Shown here piece after piece: positions 15,308 through 25,132 of a DNA stretch of 54,855 nt. Source of the stretch: Armatimonadetes bacterium UBA5352 (GTDB taxonomy: Bacteria; Armatimonadota; Zipacnadia; Zipacnadales; UBA5352); NCBI GenBank assembly GCA_002411015.1, contig DHPY01000061.1, positions 4,358 through 59,212 on the forward strand, read 5' to 3'. The first letter of the stretch is position 1. Each line of letters starts with the position of its first letter. Below the pieces are notes generated by a model that made no database searches, had not been told where the DNA came from, and saw nothing but the letters and a program-made list of their open reading frames with translations. The position numbers were made by a program, and so were the translations under genes.

Positions 15308-17203
15308 CTACTGCTCTACGCCGGGCGTTACCGCGTACTGCCGCAGGCACCGCGCGCGCTCGCGGCGCATCTGCTCCGGCACCGACTCGTCGGCGTAGAT
15401 CACGATCACCTTCCCGGCCTCGACATCCGTCTCGAACTCTACGACTGAGCCGGCGGTGTCCGCGTCAACAGGCACCGTCGCCTCCGGGAAGCGCGGCTCG
15501 AGGATGCCCGCCGCTCGCATGAAGCTCGGGAGGCGCACCCGCACCTTCGTGTGCGCCGGGTTGAGCACGAAGCGCTCAGCATCGGCGGTGAATTTGCGGT
15601 TCACCAGCACCAGCGCCATCGCCCGGTCGCCGCAGAGGATCACGCTGGCGAGGATATCGCCGCCATCGGTGCTCGGCGCGGCCACCGGCGTGCCGATCGC
15701 CAGCAGCGGCAGCACCTGGTGCAGGACGCCGTTCATCGCGCCGACCGCATCCCACATCTCCGGGTGGTTCAGCAGCCCGCGCTCGCCGTGCGCCGGGTAC
15801 CACTGCAGCGACTTCGCGCCCTCCGCCAGGGCCGCGTAGACCTCAAGCTGCATCTCGCGCGGGTCGTAGACGCGCGTTCCCTCGCGCACGCAGTAGCCGG
15901 TGTTCAGGTAGTAGAACGGGCGCGGGCGAGTCGCGTTGCGCGTATGCGCGACGTGCTCCTGCGATGCGCTCACAACGTTCTGCGTCCCCAGCGCATAGGC
16001 GTGCGTGCAGAGGTAGTCGGGGATCTGCCCGAAGGTGTAGAGGTTGCGCGGGTAGCCCCCGTGATCGATCTGCAGGTAGACAGGTGTCTCAGGGGCGAAG
16101 ACGCGGCAGAACTGGTTCGCGCGCTCGACATCGCGGGAGATGGAGCCGCGCGGAAGCTCGGTCGCGTGGTAGCGCCCGTCCGGCTCGTCCTCCAGGAACC
16201 ACGCCCAGAGCGCCGGGTGCTCCTTGATCGCTTCGAGACTGCGGTCCTCGCCGTAGTCAAGCTGATCGTAGTACACCGGCTCCTTGAGCGTCTCGGCCTC
16301 CGGATTGAGGTACCGCCGGTAGATGTACGAGCCCACCATGCCGAATCGCGCGAGGCGATCGTAGGTATCCATCGGCGCGGGAGTGAATGCGAGGCTGGCT
16401 TCGAAGAGCTTGTTGCGATACTGCTGCAGCACCTCGTCGCCCGTGTTGCCCATGATCCCGAGCGGCGCGGGCGTAGGCAGCGCGCGGATCAGCGTGGCGC
16501 TGAGGCCATCATCATTGCCGACCGCCACCGCGTGGTATGATGCCTCCCGCCATGCCTGCGGCAGTGTCACGCGCGCATACGAGAGGCCGGAGTAGACCGG
16601 CTGCACCTCCGCGCCGACCGGCCTGCCGTCTACCTCAACGCGACCGAGGTCGGCCGCCACACCGGGCTTTGCCCGTGCATAGAGATGCAGCACGCGCAGG
16701 TTCGGCTCGATGCCCACGTACTCCAGGACCGAAGTCGGAGCCTCCACTGCCACAGTGGTCTCAACGGGCTCATGGCCGGCGAAGGTGACTGCCAGCGTAC
16801 TCTGCGGCTGCGGCTCCTCCTCGGATGGCAGCGGGTTCAGCCGCAGGATTACCTCGGCGATGCCTCCGGGCGGGATCGGGTTCGGGTAGGCGCGGTACCA
16901 TGCGAGGCGATCGTTCTCGATGCCGATGTACCGCTCGCGCACATTGGCCGCGAGGAAGCTCTCGTCGCTCGGCCAGATCGTGCCGATCGGGGCGCCATCG
17001 AGCGCGATCTCGCTGATCGCCAGCGGCTCGGAGCCGCTGTTGCGCAGGTAAAGGAGGATGCTGCCCGCGAAGTCGATGGCATCCGGCACGTAGGCGCACG
17101 AGTAGATGGCATCCTGCGGCTGTGCGGCGTCACATGGGGCGGAGTCCGCGAGAGCGAAGAGCAGTGTGGCACAGGCGGTTGCTGAGAGCACGCGCGTGAG
17201 CAT
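15308..17203 (-). CDS. Exported glycosidase-like TIM-barrel protein
   Basis: A 631-residue protein with a signal peptide of about 26 residues (MLTRVLSATACATLLFALADS...). The start ATG at 17203 has CGGAGG upstream. Residues 30-220 are two beta-sandwich segments (ILLYLRNSGSEPLAISEI, AEVILRLNPLP). Residues 235-530 look like a TIM barrel with short aromatic strands: ALWAWFLEDEPDG near residue 330, VYLQIDHGG, DYLCTHAYALG, SLQWYPAHGE. A C-terminal beta domain follows (DILASVILCGDRAMALVLVNR). The E-D-E cluster is the most likely acid/base site. Probably a glycoside hydrolase of an unassigned family acting outside the cytoplasm. Confidence 0.6.
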   Translation of the reverse strand: MLTRVLSATACATLLFALADSAPCDAAQPQDAIYSCAYVPDAIDFAGSILLYLRNSGSEPLAISEIALDGAPIGTIWPSDESFLAANVRERYIGIENDRLAWYRAYPNPIPPGGIAEVILRLNPLPSEEEPQPQSTLAVTFAGHEPVETTVAVEAPTSVLEYVGIEPNLRVLHLYARAKPGVAADLGRVEVDGRPVGAEVQPVYSGLSYARVTLPQAWREASYHAVAVGNDDGLSATLIRALPTPAPLGIMGNTGDEVLQQYRNKLFEASLAFTPAPMDTYDRLARFGMVGSYIYRRYLNPEAETLKEPVYYDQLDYGEDRSLEAIKEHPALWAWFLEDEPDGRYHATELPRGSISRDVERANQFCRVFAPETPVYLQIDHGGYPRNLYTFGQIPDYLCTHAYALGTQNVVSASQEHVAHTRNATRPRPFYYLNTGYCVREGTRVYDPREMQLEVYAALAEGAKSLQWYPAHGERGLLNHPEMWDAVGAMNGVLHQVLPLLAIGTPVAAPSTDGGDILASVILCGDRAMALVLVNRKFTADAERFVLNPAHTKVRVRLPSFMRAAGILEPRFPEATVPVDADTAGSVVEFETDVEAGKVIVIYADESVPEQMRRERARCLRQYAVTPGVEQ

Positions 17204-17367
17204 CTGCAGAACCTCCGATGGCAGTAGTCACGATCGCCGCAGTGTTAGCCGGAGAGGCAGCATGCTCCTCCAATCGCACAATCATTACGCAGGTCTCTGT
17301 GCAGTCAGAGGCGAATGTCCCCCCGATCTGCAGCGCTCACCTTCGTGCCCCACGGCAGGTGCGCATC

Positions 17368-18384
17368 ATGAGTGTGTCGTCGGCAGAGATGCTCCGTTGG
17401 CTCGGGCTCACGCTGCTGCTTGTGCTGATGGCGTGCCTGCAGTCAGCCTCTGCGCAGCAGGAGGAGGCCGAGAGTTTCGGCTGCGAGGCGAACCCTACCG
17501 GCAACCCGATCGGCGGAGGAGAGGGCTACTCGCCGGTCTACGAAACCGGCGACTACGTCGTCAGCACCGCCGCGGAGCTTGCTGAGGCGCTGGCCGCTGC
17601 TCAGCCGGGTGAGGTCGTCTACGTCCCGCATGGCGTGGAGATTGATCTCTCAGATGTCCCCAGGCTGACGGTTCCGGCGGATGTCACGCTTGCGGGCAGC
17701 CGCGGGCGCGATGGGTCACCAGGGGCGTTGCTGTTCACCGACAAGCCGAAGACGCTGCTGGGGAGCGGCGGCCAGAGCGTGCGGGTGACCGGGCTGCGCT
17801 TTCGCGGGCACTATGCGGGCGCCGAGCGAATCGCCACCACCTCGCAGTTCATCGGCATCAATGACTGGGGCAACGAGATAGACAACTGTGAGATCTTCAA
17901 CTTCAACGTGGTAGGAATAGGGGTCAGTGCCGGCGCGCTGAACTGCCAGATCCACCACAACTACATCCACCACTGCCAGCTTGGCGGCCTCGGCTACGGC
18001 GTCTCGCTCAGCTCCGGCGATGTGCATATCATCGCGAACATCTTTGACTACTGCCGCCATCACATCGCCTCCTCCGGCACGCCCGGTTCGGGCTACGAGG
18101 CGGCCTGGAACCTCGTGCTCGAGAACTCGACCAGCCACCACTTCGACATGCACGGTGGCCGCGACCGAGGAGACGCCACCGACATCGCGGGCGACTGGAT
18201 GCACGTGCACCACAATACCTTCCTGGGCCCGCAGCGGCATGTGGTGATCCGCGGCGTACCCTCCGACGGCGCGAGCATCCACCACAACTGGTTCGCGGCC
18301 GAGTCGGCCAAACAGGTCGTGAGTGGCGGCAACACGCAGGTCTACCGCAATGTCTACGGTCCGGAGAAGGCGCTGGAGGAGTGA
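17368..18384 (+). CDS. Exported pectate-lyase-like beta-helix protein
   Basis: A 338-residue protein starting at the ATG at 17368 (weak GGCAGG upstream), followed by a signal peptide ending ASAQQ. The frame extends upstream but without coding character. The mature part is a right-handed parallel beta-helix: TLAGSRGRDGSPG, VTGLRFRGHYAG, NEIDNCEIFNFNVVGIGV, CQIHHNYIHHC, MHVHHNTFLGPQRHVVIRG and SIHHNWF. The repeated HHN turns are typical of PL1/PbH1 proteins and suggest a metal or substrate groove. Likely polysaccharide lyase or a binding protein of that fold. It is divergent from the neighbouring exported protein and precedes the WD40 gene by four bases. Confidence 0.7.
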   Translation: MSVSSAEMLRWLGLTLLLVLMACLQSASAQQEEAESFGCEANPTGNPIGGGEGYSPVYETGDYVVSTAAELAEALAAAQPGEVVYVPHGVEIDLSDVPRLTVPADVTLAGSRGRDGSPGALLFTDKPKTLLGSGGQSVRVTGLRFRGHYAGAERIATTSQFIGINDWGNEIDNCEIFNFNVVGIGVSAGALNCQIHHNYIHHCQLGGLGYGVSLSSGDVHIIANIFDYCRHHIASSGTPGSGYEAAWNLVLENSTSHHFDMHGGRDRGDATDIAGDWMHVHHNTFLGPQRHVVIRGVPSDGASIHHNWFAAESAKQVVSGGNTQVYRNVYGPEKALEE

Positions 18385-18388
18385 GTTC

Positions 18389-20260
18389 ATGCGCACCGCG
18401 ATCATGGCCGCCACCATCGTCACGCTTGGCCTCTCCGCCGTCTCACTGGCGGGCGCGCGGGTCGATCGCTACGGCACGCCGCTGCCTGAGGGCGCCCTGC
18501 AGCGCCTCGGGACGCTGGTCATGCGCTATCCCGACGGCATCGGCGACCTCTGCTACCTCCCCGACGGCCGGGGGCTGATCGCCGTCGGCGCACGCGTTGA
18601 GACCTGGGACCTGTCCTCCGGCGCACTCGAGCGCACCGACGAGCCGATATCGCGGACGATCCGCTCGATCGAGCCCAACCGTGAGGGCACCGTTCTCCTC
18701 ATCGCCGACGCGGCGGGCTCGATTCACCTCTGGGACATGGACGCTCAGGAAATCATCAGGTCCATCCCCACCGGCCAGCCGGGGCTGATGGTGGCGCACT
18801 ACTCTCCGGATGAGACCCGGGCGCTCACCACGGGCACACTCACCCTCAAGGAATGGGACCTGGCGACCGGCGAGGAGCTTGTCGCCATCGAGGGCAGGAT
18901 GCACTACTTCCGCCAGGGCATCTATGCTGCGGACGGCCTCACGGCGTTCGTGGATGGCGGCGCGGGCTCCGACCCGATCCTCGCGCACTACGACCTGCAC
19001 AGCGGCGAGCTGCTGCACGAATGGCACAAGCAGTATTACTCACACACGCGCAGCCTCGAACTCTCGCCCGATGGCGAGCGTCTGCTGTCGGGGACGCGGA
19101 TTGACGCGCGGGAGTGGGATGTCAAGAGCTACGAGATGCTGGCGAAGTTCACCGGCCACCACGGCGGTGCGGTAACAGCGGTCGCGTACTGCGCGAACCC
19201 CGATGAGCTGCTCACCGGCTCGCGCGATGGCTCGATCCGGCGCTGGAACCGCCACACGCCCGAGGTGCTGCTGCGCTGGTGGCCGCATGAGGGGCATGTG
19301 ACGCGCATTCGCGTCTCGCCCGATGGTCAGTGGGCGCTCTCCTACGGCGGAGGGCTCGTGGATGAGCGCAGCATCGCGGATGGCACGCCGCGCATCGCGT
19401 GGGAGCGGCACAGCGGCGTCGTCCCGGCGGTAGCGGCGATCCCGGGCAGCAGCCTCGTCGTGAGCGGCTCGAGCGACGAGACGCTTCGTGTGTGGGATAC
19501 CGGGACGGGCGAGAGCCTGCGCACGATCCGCGGCGCGAGCCTCGGCGCATGGGCGCTGGCGGTGTCGCCGGATGGCAAGCGTGTGGCCGCCGGCGGCAAG
19601 GACGCCGTCATACGCGAGTTCAGCCTGGCGGACGGCGCGCTCCTGCGCGAGCTTCGGGGGCATCGCGGTTACATTCGCGCACTCGCCTACACGCCAACCG
19701 GCACGCACCTGATCTCGGGCGCCGATGACGGCAGGATCTGCGCGTGGGGAGCAGGCCCCGACCCGGTGCATGAGCTGCACGAGCATCGCGGCGGGGTGCT
19801 GGCGCTGGACGTCTCCGCCGACGGCAACTACGCGTTGAGCGCCGGGCGCGACGGCACCGTGCGCTACTGGTCGCTCAGCGGCAGGCGGCTGCTCCGAACA
19901 ATGACCGGCCACAGGCGCTGGGTGCAGGCCGTGCGGTTCCTCGATGGGGAGACGGCGGTGAGCGCCGACGGCTACGGAGCGATCATCGTCTGGGACCTCG
20001 CGACCGGCGAAGTGCGGCGCACCATGGAGCACGGAGGAGCCGTCACAGCCCTCGCCGTGGATCGTGGCCTGGTCCACGCGGGCGGCGGGAGTGAGATCTC
20101 CTGCTGGGACGCCGCTACCGGGGCTAAGCTCGAGACGCGGTCGGGCCACGCCGACGCGATCCTTGCGCTGGCCCCCATCGGGGACGGCCGCGTGGTCTCC
20201 TCAAGCGAAGATACGACGCTCCTTGTCTGGGAGCCGATTGAGCGGGCTGAGGCTCGCTGA
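18389..20260 (+). CDS. Exported WD40-repeat protein (two propellers)
   Basis: A 623-residue protein. The ATG at 18389 is four bases after the previous stop, with GGAGG inside the end of that gene. A signal peptide (MRTAIMAATIVTLGLSAVSLAGA) is followed by WD40 repeats across the whole remainder: SIHLWD, KEWD, AREWD, IRRWN, LRVWD, VRYWS, IIVWD, ISCWD, LLVWE, each preceded by a GH-type or H-containing strand. I count roughly 12-14 blades, enough for two beta-propellers, with no other domain. Bacterial WD40 proteins of this type are usually scaffolds; here the signal peptide places it outside the cytoplasm, next to exported polysaccharide-degrading proteins. Confidence 0.85.
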   Translation: MRTAIMAATIVTLGLSAVSLAGARVDRYGTPLPEGALQRLGTLVMRYPDGIGDLCYLPDGRGLIAVGARVETWDLSSGALERTDEPISRTIRSIEPNREGTVLLIADAAGSIHLWDMDAQEIIRSIPTGQPGLMVAHYSPDETRALTTGTLTLKEWDLATGEELVAIEGRMHYFRQGIYAADGLTAFVDGGAGSDPILAHYDLHSGELLHEWHKQYYSHTRSLELSPDGERLLSGTRIDAREWDVKSYEMLAKFTGHHGGAVTAVAYCANPDELLTGSRDGSIRRWNRHTPEVLLRWWPHEGHVTRIRVSPDGQWALSYGGGLVDERSIADGTPRIAWERHSGVVPAVAAIPGSSLVVSGSSDETLRVWDTGTGESLRTIRGASLGAWALAVSPDGKRVAAGGKDAVIREFSLADGALLRELRGHRGYIRALAYTPTGTHLISGADDGRICAWGAGPDPVHELHEHRGGVLALDVSADGNYALSAGRDGTVRYWSLSGRRLLRTMTGHRRWVQAVRFLDGETAVSADGYGAIIVWDLATGEVRRTMEHGGAVTALAVDRGLVHAGGGSEISCWDAATGAKLETRSGHADAILALAPIGDGRVVSSSEDTTLLVWEPIERAEAR

Positions 20261-20305
20261 CTGTCGCGCCATCATGAACCCACGAACTCTGCGTGGAGGT
20301 ACGCC

Positions 20306-23300
20306 ATGCGAAAGCTCATCGTTATCGCGCTGACTATCGTCGCACTGCCAGCTCTGGCTCAGGAGACGGCGCTGTTGTATGCCGGTGATACGCTCGAAGG
20401 AGTCGCCCTCGATTCGGGAAGGGGATGGGAGCGCTCGGGCTTCGAGATCGTGGACGGCGCCCTGCATCTCTACGGGACATCGCCCGCCGGGCACGATGGC
20501 AACAGCTACCTGAGCGTGGTGGTGCCGATCCCGCCGACGGACTTCCGCGGGAAGGCGCTGGTCTTTGACGCCTCAACCAGCACGCCCGCCGAATCGCAGG
20601 CGCTCTACGTGCGGGCGACCAACGCCGCCGGCGATCGCGTGATGAGCTGGACGAGCTGGAGCGGCCAACTCCGGGAGGACACGCAGACCTACACACTGCA
20701 CCCACGCCTGCCGAGCGGCGGCCTGAGCTGGGAGGCTGATGGGCTCAAGAGCGATGATCTTTCCGCGGTCACTACCCTTGTGTTCTTCGTCGGTACTCAC
20801 AACGCGGGAGTGGAGTTCGACATGACCCTGGACAACATCCGCACCGAGGTCTCAGACAAGAAGTCATTCCTGGACGTAACTGAGCCGAAGCCGCTGTATC
20901 CGGACACGACGCTGGTGGAGGATGGCGAGGCGCGCGCGATCATCGTCGCGCCGGGTGACGCCGAGTGGGCTCCCTTCACCGCCGAGGTCGCCGCGGCCAT
21001 CGAGGATGCCACGGGCGTCGCGCTGCCGATCGTCACCTCCGATGACGTGACCGACGAGCAACTCGCCGCCACGAACGCGATCGTGATCGGCAGCATCGGG
21101 AACAACAGGGCGCTGCTCTACCCCTACTCCCACCAGCTCACCTTCGCCGACGGTGTCTACCCCGGCGATGGCGGCTATGAGCTGCGCACGGTGCCCGATC
21201 CATGGGGCACGGGGAAGAACATCATCGCCATCGGCGCCTCGGATCTCGCGGGCGCCCGGGCGGCGCTGGAGGTCTTGCGGCCGCATCTGACCGAGGGGAA
21301 TACGCTCGTGGTGCCGTCGCTGCTTGAGGTCGAGCTGGCCGGCGCGGCGCTCGCGAACTTCGGCAACATCTTCACCCAGACGCTGGACGATGCGTGGGCA
21401 GAGCAGCTCAAGCAGAGCTGCGAGGATCACCTCATCCGCGCCGGCACCCGCGGCCTGTTCTCGATGGCCGAGGGGCCGGGGCAGAACTACGCGCTCAGCG
21501 GCCGGCCGGAGTACGCGCAGATGTATGTGTGGATGATCAAGCGCACCTACGAAAGCTACCTCTCCAACCCCACCACCTACGGCGGCCCGTGGGGGATGGA
21601 CTCGGACTTCCACATCTACCGCAACATCCCGTTCTGGGATTCAGTCGAGGAGTGCCCTGCGGTCAGCGACGATGACCGGCTGGAGGTCACGAAGATCCTC
21701 TTCCGATGGGTCAGCGAGCTTGGCCCGGCGAAGTCCGCCAGCCCCACGAGCACGAAGGTGCGCTTCAACCACCAGACCTTCCCCGCACTCGGCTGCCTCT
21801 ATGCCGGGCAGTACTTCAGCCGGTACTACGATGCTGTCGAGGGTGACGCCTGGATCGAGGTCGCCGACGGCACCTTCCAGTTCCAGCTCGACGCCAGCAA
21901 GCCCCATTGCGACTGCAACAGCTATCAGTGGCTGACGCTGAATCACGTCATGACCTACTCCATGGCGCGCCCGGACCTGCGCTACTTCGAGAACGGAAAC
22001 GCGGCCCGCAACGCCGACTACGCCATCATGACGATGAACAACCTCGGCTACCAGGTCGCCTACGGCGATATCGGTGGCTGGGGGCCGATCGGAAACGAAC
22101 TGCGCATCCTGCGCATGGCGGAGTGGTTCTACCGTGACGGCCGCTTCCAGTGGGCGATCGACCGCAAGGAGCAGCTCCAGCCGCGTCCGGCGCTCTCCAG
22201 CTTCTCGCTCGCCGACCGCGAGACCACTGAGCCCACCGATCTGCTGGGGACGAAGGGCTGGGCGGTTGACCCCATGTTCTACGACAGCTTCGCAGGCTCC
22301 GAGTGGGTGCCGCTCGAGAACGCGGTGGACAAGGTCTCCTTCCGCGACAGCTTCGACCCTGAGGCAGCCTACCTGTTGCTCGACGGCCTGAGCGTCGGCG
22401 GCCATGGGCACATGGACGGCAACTCGATCCTGCAGTGGACCGACAACGGCCGCATCTGGCTCGCGGATGCCGACTACATCAAGTCGCTGCCCAAGTATCA
22501 CAACTCCATGCTGGTGCTCCGCGACGGCCAGTCCGGCACGATCCCGTCCTATTCGGAGCTTGAGAACCTGGCGGACCTGGAGACCTTCGGCGCCTCGCAG
22601 ACCGTCTCGCGAAACTACGCGGGCGTGGACTGGCACCGCAACGTGATCTGGGTGAAGCCGGGTGTGTTCGTGGTGGCGGATCGCATGGTCGCGAACGAGC
22701 CGGGCGACTACAGCTTCCGCGCCGTCTGGCAGACAATCGGCGAGACGAAGCTGGAGGGTGCGCGGCTGTCGGTCGAGCAGGCCGGCCAGTACGCGACGAT
22801 TGCCATGACGCCCGGCACGCACTGCATCCTCAATGAGGACGAGTACACCGGCAAGAACTGGGCCAGCTACCCGCACGTCGAGGAGCCTCTGGTGAAGTCC
22901 ATGCAGGGCATCGTTGACGCGGACCTCGACGCGGGCGAGCAGGTTGTGCTCTTCACCGTCATGGCCGCTTCCGGTGAGGAGCCCGGCGATCTCCAGGTCC
23001 GGCGCCTCAGCGGCGAGTCCATCGCCATCACCGGGCTGGACGAGCCGATCATAGTCTCGGTACGCGGCGCGAACACGCAGGCCGCCATCCCCGGCGCCGC
23101 CACGGCCAATGGCGAGATCATGGCGCTCACGCCCACTCATCTCTACGCGATCGGCGCGAGCCAGGTCAATGCCGGCGGCGAGCTGTATGACCTTGGCAAC
23201 AAAGGGGACATCGAGGCCGACCTGACGACCGGCGAGGCGCGGATCTACTCACCCGCAGTCAACAGCATCGGCGCGAGGCAGTTCACCACGACCGAGGCAT

Positions 23301-25015
23301 TCGACCGCCAGTCCGGCGAGCAGATCGGCGGGCTGATCACCTCGATCATCGAGGCGGCAGGGCCTGTTGAGGGGCCGCCGGCGATGGCTGAGGACCTGCC
23401 GCTGATGGCGCAGCTGTGGGCCTACATCGAGCACCCGGACAACTTCCTGCTCACCGGGAACCCCGGAGAGATGGCGTCGGTTCCGGCTGTGCGCGCGGTG
23501 CGCGGGGCACCGGAGCCACTTGAGGCGAATGTCTTCTCAGGCCAGGCCGGCGCGAACGTGCTGAGCAACATCTTCGACGGCCGCGAGGAGGCCACCACCG
23601 ACAGCACGATGTGGGGACCGGACCAGGAGGTCACGATCGACCTCGAGCTGCTCGGTACCTATCACCTCGACCGGATGTCGCTGAGCGCGTGGTTCGCGAC
23701 CTCTTCGAGCAAGGGCGCGCTCTTCCAGCTCGGCCGTATCCGGCTGCTCGCGGGCGACCAGACGCTGGTGGACTTCGCCGATGACGAGGCGCGCGCGAAC
23801 TGGGGCGCCCCGGGCCACGCGCCGGAGGTCTATGAGTTCGACCTCGATGCGGATGCGCAGAACCTGCGACTGATCCTTACGCCGCGGCCGGGCACGGCCG
23901 TCTATCTCGCCGACCTGAAGATCTGGGGTACCGGCGAGGGCCTCGACAGGCTGGCTGCCGAGCAGGCGGCCGGCGGCGAGGCCGTCTATGTCTTCAACTC
24001 CGTCCACTCCGCCGACATTGACGGTGACGGGGTGCGCGAGGTGCTTGGCGGCAGCTCCAACGGCAAGGTCTACTGCCTCGACGCGAGTGGCGCGTTGCGC
24101 TGGAGCTACGACTGCGGCGCGGAAGTGAACTCAGTCACCACCGTGGATCTCGCCGGCAACGGACGGCCTGCGGTCATCGCGGGCGCGAATCAGGGCTATG
24201 TCGTCGCCCTCGGCGCCGACGGGCAGGAGCTCTGGACATACCAGGTGCCCTACTACAAGCGCGTGCCGCATGTGCAGGTGGTCTTCCCCGCCGACTTCTC
24301 CGGCGAGGGCCGCGAGACTGTCATCGCAGGCGCTGATAGCTGGCGCTTCTACGCGATAGACGCGCAGGGGAACGCGCTCTGGCACTACGAAAGCGTGCAT
24401 GGCTCCACCGCCGGGGCCGCCGCCGACGTGAACGCCGACGGCCTCGATGAGGTAGTCGCGGGCACGGAGTACTACAGCTGGCACGTGATCAAGCCGGACG
24501 GGAGCGCCCTCTTCAGCACGCGCACCGCAGGCGGTCCATGCGCGAACGCAGCCGCCGCGGGCGACCTCGACGGCGACGGCCGCCAGGAGGTCATCTTCGG
24601 CGGCGCCGACACCACGGTGCAGGTCTACGCGCCCGACGGCAGCCGCATGTGGGTCGTCAACACCGGCGATGAGGTCACCGATCTCGCCTGCGCAGACGTG
24701 GACGGCGATGGCCAGGACGAGATCCTCGTCAGCAGCCTCTCGTTCAACGTCTATTGCCTGGAGGGCGATGGCAGCGTCAAGTGGCGCACCGCGCTGCCCA
24801 ATCAGCTCCGGACACTGACGCTGCTTGAGGGCGAGCCGATGCGGGTAGCGGTCGGCTGCGACGACGGCTCAGTCTACACGATGAGCGCTGCGGACGGCTC
24901 ACTGCTGGGGCGGTTCCAGACTGAGGGGCGCCTGATCGACCTCGCACCGCTCGGGCCGGGAGAGGCCGTGGCCTCCAGCGAGGACGGCTTCCTCTACGGT
25001 GTGCGCATGCCGTAA
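20306..25015 (+). CDS. Heparinase II/III - discoidin - FG-GAP fusion, paralog A
   Basis: A 1569-residue exported protein (signal peptide to about residue 18; GGAGG at 20295). Order of domains by eye: beta-sandwich (20-180); an alpha/beta region resembling the N-terminal fold of GH67/GH20 proteins (195-350, IIVAPGDAEW, NAIVIGSIGNN); alpha-toroid (360-660); heparinase II/III-like beta domain with GGHGHMDGNSI near 697; discoidin-like F5/8C domain (about 1075-1220, IFDGREEATTDSTMW); and a C-terminal propeller with FG-GAP/VCBS repeats (DIDGDGVREV, DVNADGLDEV, DLDGDGRQEV, DVDGDGQDEI). Family knowledge points to a polysaccharide lyase; the propeller probably binds Ca2+ or polymer. Two paralogs lie at 28074 and 48701. 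Confidence 0.8.
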   Translation: MRKLIVIALTIVALPALAQETALLYAGDTLEGVALDSGRGWERSGFEIVDGALHLYGTSPAGHDGNSYLSVVVPIPPTDFRGKALVFDASTSTPAESQALYVRATNAAGDRVMSWTSWSGQLREDTQTYTLHPRLPSGGLSWEADGLKSDDLSAVTTLVFFVGTHNAGVEFDMTLDNIRTEVSDKKSFLDVTEPKPLYPDTTLVEDGEARAIIVAPGDAEWAPFTAEVAAAIEDATGVALPIVTSDDVTDEQLAATNAIVIGSIGNNRALLYPYSHQLTFADGVYPGDGGYELRTVPDPWGTGKNIIAIGASDLAGARAALEVLRPHLTEGNTLVVPSLLEVELAGAALANFGNIFTQTLDDAWAEQLKQSCEDHLIRAGTRGLFSMAEGPGQNYALSGRPEYAQMYVWMIKRTYESYLSNPTTYGGPWGMDSDFHIYRNIPFWDSVEECPAVSDDDRLEVTKILFRWVSELGPAKSASPTSTKVRFNHQTFPALGCLYAGQYFSRYYDAVEGDAWIEVADGTFQFQLDASKPHCDCNSYQWLTLNHVMTYSMARPDLRYFENGNAARNADYAIMTMNNLGYQVAYGDIGGWGPIGNELRILRMAEWFYRDGRFQWAIDRKEQLQPRPALSSFSLADRETTEPTDLLGTKGWAVDPMFYDSFAGSEWVPLENAVDKVSFRDSFDPEAAYLLLDGLSVGGHGHMDGNSILQWTDNGRIWLADADYIKSLPKYHNSMLVLRDGQSGTIPSYSELENLADLETFGASQTVSRNYAGVDWHRNVIWVKPGVFVVADRMVANEPGDYSFRAVWQTIGETKLEGARLSVEQAGQYATIAMTPGTHCILNEDEYTGKNWASYPHVEEPLVKSMQGIVDADLDAGEQVVLFTVMAASGEEPGDLQVRRLSGESIAITGLDEPIIVSVRGANTQAAIPGAATANGEIMALTPTHLYAIGASQVNAGGELYDLGNKGDIEADLTTGEARIYSPAVNSIGARQFTTTEAFDRQSGEQIGGLITSIIEAAGPVEGPPAMAEDLPLMAQLWAYIEHPDNFLLTGNPGEMASVPAVRAVRGAPEPLEANVFSGQAGANVLSNIFDGREEATTDSTMWGPDQEVTIDLELLGTYHLDRMSLSAWFATSSSKGALFQLGRIRLLAGDQTLVDFADDEARANWGAPGHAPEVYEFDLDADAQNLRLILTPRPGTAVYLADLKIWGTGEGLDRLAAEQAAGGEAVYVFNSVHSADIDGDGVREVLGGSSNGKVYCLDASGALRWSYDCGAEVNSVTTVDLAGNGRPAVIAGANQGYVVALGADGQELWTYQVPYYKRVPHVQVVFPADFSGEGRETVIAGADSWRFYAIDAQGNALWHYESVHGSTAGAAADVNADGLDEVVAGTEYYSWHVIKPDGSALFSTRTAGGPCANAAAAGDLDGDGRQEVIFGGADTTVQVYAPDGSRMWVVNTGDEVTDLACADVDGDGQDEILVSSLSFNVYCLEGDGSVKWRTALPNQLRTLTLLEGEPMRVAVGCDDGSVYTMSAADGSLLGRFQTEGRLIDLAPLGPGEAVASSEDGFLYGVRMP

Positions 25016-25022
25016 CCCGGTG

Positions 25023-25112
25023 TCAGGCGCGGCTGCGGGCGTACACCCTCAGCGCGTTCTCGCGGAGCGCGGTAGGCATCGCGGCGTCGCTGTAGCCGTT
25101 GCCGGTGCTCAT
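25023..25112 (-). pseudogene. Fragment resembling an amidohydrolase C terminus
   Basis: In the 117-base gap before the next gene, one minus-strand frame encodes 29 residues ending in ALRENALRVYARSRA and a stop. The pattern (G-D-A-A-M then RENALRVY near the end) resembles the last helix of metal-dependent amidohydrolases of the amidohydrolase_2 type, where an ENA-x-R-hydrophobic motif sits just before the C terminus. An in-frame stop directly precedes the fragment, so it is not a complete gene. Probably the tail of a gene lost by deletion; short, so only tentative. Confidence 0.4.
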
Positions 25113-25132
25113 TCACGATTGGAGGCGGAGTG

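Noticed and set aside
21641..23140. 499-residue minus-strand frame inside the lyase fusion gene
   Set aside because: Lies wholly opposite the heparinase core of paralog A, and its product is repetitive Val/Ala/Arg sequence.
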